Assembly (NCBI GenBank): GCA_009746045.1
Contig: RPFO01000027.1
Span: 5,952,509 to 6,016,508 of the forward strand
Reading direction: 5' to 3'
Length of the DNA stretch: 64,000 nt
Source: Mesostigma viride
Lineage: Eukaryota > Streptophyta > Mesostigmatophyceae > Mesostigmatales > Mesostigmataceae
Shown in pieces: positions 60,186-64,000 of the stretch (position 1 is the stretch's first letter; each line of letters starts with the position of its first letter). The notes beneath the pieces were generated by a model. It was not told where the DNA came from. It ran no database searches and was given only the letters and a program-made list of their open reading frames with translations. The position numbers were made by a program, and so were the translations under genes.

Positions 60186-60914
60186 TCAGTGAGACGCTAT
60201 TGGCGTTAACTTGCTGTCATCTTTAATGGCTTTAAAGTCGTCTCGCGACATTTTGACGTTAGCGAGTCGATCGAGCTTGACTGGCGCGTAGTTGGTCGAA
60301 CTTTTGCGACTTGCCACCTGTCGACTCATCGAAACTCAGGGTCGCCTACTAGAGTGACGGTCGGCTTGACGGCTTTCGTCTTTTCGCCGTATATTATTTT
60401 AGTTTGGTTGAGTTGAATCCTTCGCGTTCTGCTATTCCTATTGGTTAATAAAAATACCCATTGACCCGGAATCCTTCGCGTTCGGCTTTAGTTGCGGTCT
60501 CCAATAGCAGTCGGCTCGACTTGCTACCTGTCGGAACGACGAAAGTGGGTAGTGCCTACTAGAATGACGGTCGGCTTGACGGCTTTCGTCTTTTCGCCAT
60601 ACTTTATTTTAGTTTGGTTGAGGTGAATCCTCCCTTCACACCAGACAAAAACCTTCACACCAGTGTGTGACCCCCTTCATTCAGGATTCGCCGGCTGATA
60701 CTCATTTCCCCTCTCACCTCTTTGGTCCATAATTGGCTAATAAAATATACCCATTTCCTCGAAAAATCCTCTTAACCTAACGATATTCTTATTGGTAGAT
60801 AAAAAATATCCATTTACCCGGAAATCCTTCGCGTTCGGCTTTAGTTTCAGGGATACTATTGGCATTCACTCGCTGGCATCTTTAATGGCTTTAAAGTCGT
60901 CTCGCGACATTTTC
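60186..60914 (+). repeat. Interleaved duplicated blocks
   Basis: CATCTTTAATGGCTTTAAAG plus TCGTCTCGCGACATTTT occurs at about 60220 and 60878. TGACGGTCGGCTTGACGGCT plus TTCGTCTTTTCGCC occurs at about 60355 and 60565. AATCCTTCGCGTTCGGCTTT occurs near 60470 and 60823. The units are in the same order and partly diverged, so an older tandem duplication is likely. Coding not evident. Confidence 0.7.
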
Positions 60915-60924
60915 ACAGGGGCGG

Positions 60925-61365
60925 GGGGGGCGGGGGACGGATCCGCCAGCGCATCGTGGCCGGCCGGCCGCATCGGGGCCGGCGGGGGGGGAGAGGGGGG
61001 GTGAGACCTCCGGGTGGGTGGGGTGGTGGGGGGTGGGGGGTGCGGGGGACAGATCCGCCAGTGCATGGGACCTCGCTGAGGGGGTGGGGGTGGGCCGGGG
61101 GACCTCCGGGTGGGTGGGTGGGCGCGGGGGCAGGGGATCCCGGGGGGGGGGGCGGGCGGGGGGCGGATCCGCCAGCGCATCGTGGCCGGCCCACGCTGAG
61201 GGGCCGGGGGGGGAGAGGGGGGGCCGGGGCACACCTCCGGGTGGGTGGGGGGGTGCATGGGGGGTGGGGGGTGCGGGGGGCAGATCCGCCAGTGCATCAT
61301 GGAAGGCCCTCGCTGAGGGGGGTGGGGGTGGGGGGGACCTCCGGGTGGGTGGGGGGGCGCGGGGG
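60925..61365 (+). repeat. G-rich minisatellite, left array (103-116 bp unit)
   Basis: The anchor GATCCGCCAGTGCATC (or CAGCGCATCG) recurs at about 60941, 61045, 61160 and 61277, separated by GGTGGGGG and CCTCCGGGTGGGTG blocks. It occupies the intron 3' of the TPT exon (gene on minus strand). Confidence 0.85.
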
Positions 61366-61375
61366 GCGGGAACAC

Positions 61376-61669
61376 GCGGCGGAAGACGAGCCCCTGGAGG
61401 AGGACGGTGGAGTGGGCCGGGACAAAGCCCTTGATCGTCTGCATGAAGGAGACGGGGACGTAACGGAGGGAGGTGTTGCCTAGGACGAGACTGGCGGAGA
61501 AGACGAGGACTAGAGGCAGGAGTCGGCGGAGGAAGAGGCTTCGCCGGAGGCGGACTTTGGGGACGACTTGCACCCAGTCGACGAGGAGGACGCAGCCGAT
61601 GCTGCCCAGCGCCAGGTGGACGGTGACGAGCAGCATTGGGCAGGGCAACTGGAGGACCTTGAACATGTA
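61376..61669 (-). CDS. TPT/nucleotide-sugar transporter family protein, single internal exon
   Basis: 98 codons in phase 0, from an AG acceptor (61671-61670) to a probable GT donor (61375-61374, GTGTTC, weak). Contains about three hydrophobic segments (LPCPMLLVTVHLALGSIGCV, LLPLVLVFSASLVLG) and the family signature SLRYVPVSFMQTIK, continuing PAHSTVLLQGLVF. This is the central part of plant triose-phosphate-translocator-like carriers (EamA/TPT fold) of Golgi, ER or plastid membranes; substrate cannot be told. Flanking exons are not recognised within the G-rich arrays on either side, so the gene is either spread widely or an isolated exon. Confidence 0.75.
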
Positions 61670-61677
61670 CTTTTAGT

Positions 61678-62062
61678 AGGGGGGGGGGGAGGGGGGGGCA
61701 CCTCCGGGTGGGTGGGTGGGTTGGGGTTTGGGGGGTGCGGGGGACGGATCCGCCAGTGCATCATGGAGGGCCCTCGCTGAGGGGGGTGGGGGCGGGGGGA
61801 CCTTCGGATGGGTGGGGGGCGCGGGGGGTGGGGGATCCCGCATACTATGACGTCTCGCTGAGGCGGGGGGGGGGGGGGGGGGGGGCACCTCCGGGGGGGG
61901 GGGGGGGGGGGGGGGGGGGGTGGGGGGTGCGGGGGACGGCCGGATTAGCCAGTGCATCATGGAGGGCCCTCGCTGAGGGGGGTGGGGGTGGGGGAGACCT
62001 CCGGGTGGGTGGGGGGGGCGGGGGCGGGGGATCCCGCATACTATGACGTCTCGCTGAGGGGA
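61678..62062 (+). repeat. G-rich minisatellite, right array
   Basis: The same family as 60925-61365 (GATCCGCCAGTGCATCATGG at 61747, AGCCAGTGCATCATGGAGGG at 61945; CCCGCATACTATGACGTCTC at 61837 and 62033), with long G runs. It lies in the intron 5' of the TPT exon. Confidence 0.85.
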
Positions 62063-62235
62063 GAGGGGGGTTGTATTGCGTGCCCGACCCTTGGAACGGG
62101 TGCAACAATGGAATAAATTATATATTTTGGCTTGTTGTCATAGTCCGTAGGACTTTGGGACTCATTTCGGGACTTAATTTGGGAGTTGTCCCTTGGTCAG
62201 GACTTTTGTATGGAACTATGATTAATTATTTAATC

Positions 62236-62373
62236 GACACGTGACTGCGTCACGTGAGCATAAGTCCTCAGTGGGAGGGGAACATGGGATGGAATGGATG
62301 GTATAAGCTATCTAGGTCCTAGTTACAGGGGTGTGGGCACCGCGGCCCGAATCGCTATGAATGCCATACTTGG
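62236..62373 (+). repeat. 138-bp dispersed repeat, copy 2
   Basis: Identical to 25733-25870, beginning with the CACGTG palindrome. Downstream flank differs. Confidence 0.9.
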
Positions 62374-63735
62374 AACTATGATAGTTTGTGTGATTCGGAC
62401 CAGTTATTTTAGGTTGATGTATGCGATCTTCTAGGGGCCGGTGCAGTCGCGCCGCGCTGCGTACTTTATAGCTGGTTGAGATATTGTACTCATGCGTGGA
62501 TTCTGTAGCCTGGCGAGGATCGATGTCGACCCGAGGATCTTGTGTGGACTGCATGTTTCGGAGTTCTCTGGAAGGTCGGCGCCATGTCGGCGCCTCTTGC
62601 CAGCTTGATGGCAGACCTAGTAGGTGAAATTGGTCCGAGGACGAGAGTCTCGTCCTCTTGGTTTGATGAATGTAAAGTGCGATGAAGCCTGGGGCACTTA
62701 TCCATTTGTAATTGGTCTTGCTAGCCATTATAAGTGTGTATTAAATAGCTTGGCATCAAGCCGCGGTGCCAGATATCTCACGACCCCAGTCGTGAAGCGC
62801 AATCTGCATTAGGCCACGTACCTTGATTCTTCCTATTACCGGCACAGTTGATCTTTCGCGACGTAGCTCAGGTTTAGGTGTAAATCTGGGTTCGTTACAC
62901 TGGTTATCGGAGGTTTGTGTTGCTGGCTAGGTTAGCTAACTCTCGCAGAGAGAGCTAGTGTCGCCAGCTAGGAAGACCAAGGCGGAGCTTGGTGTAGATA
63001 GAGGTTCCATTATTCAACGACCGCTGGACAGGTCGGCGGCAATCCTGCAAGGGATTCAACGACGACCTAGACGGCGAGCGGCCAGTAAGGAATACTCGGC
63101 GGGGTCAGCAGCGATCCCGTGGTGTTGGGCAGTCGACGGTACGTGGCGGCTAAAGCCCCAGTTTTCAACGACACCCGGTGGCGGCCAGAGCTCCGGCTTT
63201 CAACGACACCAGGTGGCGGCCAGAACTCAGGGTTTTCAACGATACTGACGGCAGTAAGGCATTGGTAAAGCAATATATGTATATAAGTCCTTCTTGTCCC
63301 CTGTCTTACCCACGCGCGTAGAAACGGGGTTTTTGTTTTTTGTCGTAATCCGTTTTCATGTTTGTAAACGTTTGTGAGCGGGTTGTCCCAAAGACAGCCC
63401 TCATCATGAGCCGTGGGTGGACCCCCATAGGGCAACGCTGCCTACGGCTCGAGGGTAGTCACCGGCTGGCCGTTGCCTAACTGTGTTGCCGGTGGCTGGA
63501 CCTCAACAACTTTCGTACTGTTTGTGAACGTTTTATTTCTGCCTGGTGTTTCTCTCTCGCTGTGAGCACGTCACCTGCACGTAGAGGTATCCTGGGTGGG
63601 CTTTCCTCCCTTTCTTTCCCCTTCCTGCATTGCATGCTTGAATACCGTGTGATATTGCTTTATACCTAATCGGTAGTTCTTGGGAACCTCTCGCAGCAGA
63701 CGTAATAATGAAGGACCTATAATAATAAAATAATA
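62374..63735. other. Leader-like stretch with hairpin and short repeats upstream of the last ORF
   Basis: No gene recognised. 62919-62974 can form a nested hairpin (outer GCTGGC/GCCAGC, inner TAGCTAACTCTC with GAGAGAGCTA). At 63150-63240 a unit of about 37 bp (TTTCAACGACACC, GGTGGCGGCCAGA) is repeated. Several AATAATAA motifs precede the ORF at 63736. Confidence 0.5.
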
Positions 63736-64000
63736 ATGAAGGATATAGACGTATTAATCAAGGAGGTAGATCCCAATACCTATCTATACTATGCAGTAGC
63801 ACACGACGGGGCCACCGGCCAACCAGGCATTTTCTATAGTTGGGCTGCGTGTAGCAATCATATTAAGGATAAAGTCTTACACCCAACGTCGTTAGCTAGA
63901 TGGCAGGGATTTAATATATTAGCTGAGGCAGATCAGGATAATATGCCCCTCCCAGAAGGGCTGCACCAGACTAGGCGTGGCACCCAGCTATACCTGCACA
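63736..64000 (+). CDS. Partial ORF with RNase H1 N-terminal-like (viroplasmin-type) domain
   Basis: ATG 63736 opens a frame with no stop for the 88 codons to the window edge. Residues about 16-70 (YLYYAVAHDG, QPGIFYSWAACSNHI, ARWQGFNILAEADQDNM) match the pattern of the small RNA/DNA-hybrid-binding domain at the N-terminus of eukaryotic RNase H1 and in caulimovirus-type viroplasmin proteins: YYAV, GIxxSW, a Cys, then W/F-GF-N-xAEA. The usual F-K-x-F core is altered (WQGFNIL). It could be RNase H1, a retroelement protein or a related multigene family. The dispersed 138-bp repeat 1.4 kb upstream hints at mobile DNA. Confidence 0.5.
   Translation, partial: MKDIDVLIKEVDPNTYLYYAVAHDGATGQPGIFYSWAACSNHIKDKVLHPTSLARWQGFNILAEADQDNMPLPEGLHQTRRGTQLYLH

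Overview
The window looks like nuclear DNA from a green-lineage alga. The recognisable cellular genes are plant-type: an EDR1/CTR1-class Raf-like kinase with its EDR1 domain, a plant-like eIF5-mimic protein (BZW/5MP) split into about a dozen exons with GT-AG introns, a CDT1 replication-licensing factor, and a triose-phosphate/nucleotide-sugar transporter (TPT) exon. The sequence is GC-rich and packed with micro- and minisatellites and nested transposons. Species is not inferred.

Layout. 1-3.7 kb: a compact, intronless, same-strand cluster (capsid-like C-terminus, small protein, Ig/ConA fibre-like protein, three unknowns) that resembles a piece of an integrated polinton-like virus, followed by hairpin-bearing tandem repeats. 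4.5-6.7 kb: a 66-bp repeat and a 173-bp satellite. 6.99-14.37 kb: a 7.4-kb CACTA-like element with 33-bp terminal inverted repeats (TIRs), inserted in an unknown minus-strand gene (15.97 to 6.75 kb). 16.1-17.4 kb: a 40-bp minisatellite. 18.35-19.7 kb: another unknown minus-strand ORF. 19.8-25.7 kb: nested LINE and piggyBac-like debris, including a 2-kb LINE-like element carrying only an ORF1-type gene, flanked by a 10-bp target duplication.

27.2-36.6 kb: the 5MP gene (minus). 37.5-42.1 kb: CDT1 (plus), head to head with 5MP and with an E2F-type site between them. 42.8-48.8 kb: a cluster of LINE 3' ends, an RT-bearing LINE interrupted by a 1.76-kb TTAA-flanked piggyBac-like element, and a 530-bp (TTCAA)n tract that appears to be a LINE tail. 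50.4-54.8 kb: the Raf-like kinase (minus). 54.8-60 kb: no recognised gene. 61.4-61.7 kb: the TPT exon inside a G-rich minisatellite. 62.2-64.0 kb: a dispersed repeat, a structured leader-like stretch and the start of an ORF with an RNase H1 N-terminal-like (viroplasmin-type) domain that runs off the window.

The observations most worth checking are: (1) repeated partial copies of exon edges, including splice sites, in the adjacent introns of two unrelated genes; (2) at least six LINE 3' ends sharing a terminal stem-loop, most followed by a different AT-rich microsatellite; (3) the LINE architecture in which an ORF1-type module lies next to the 3' UTR, once fused in frame to the RT C-terminus; (4) the virus-like cluster at the left edge.
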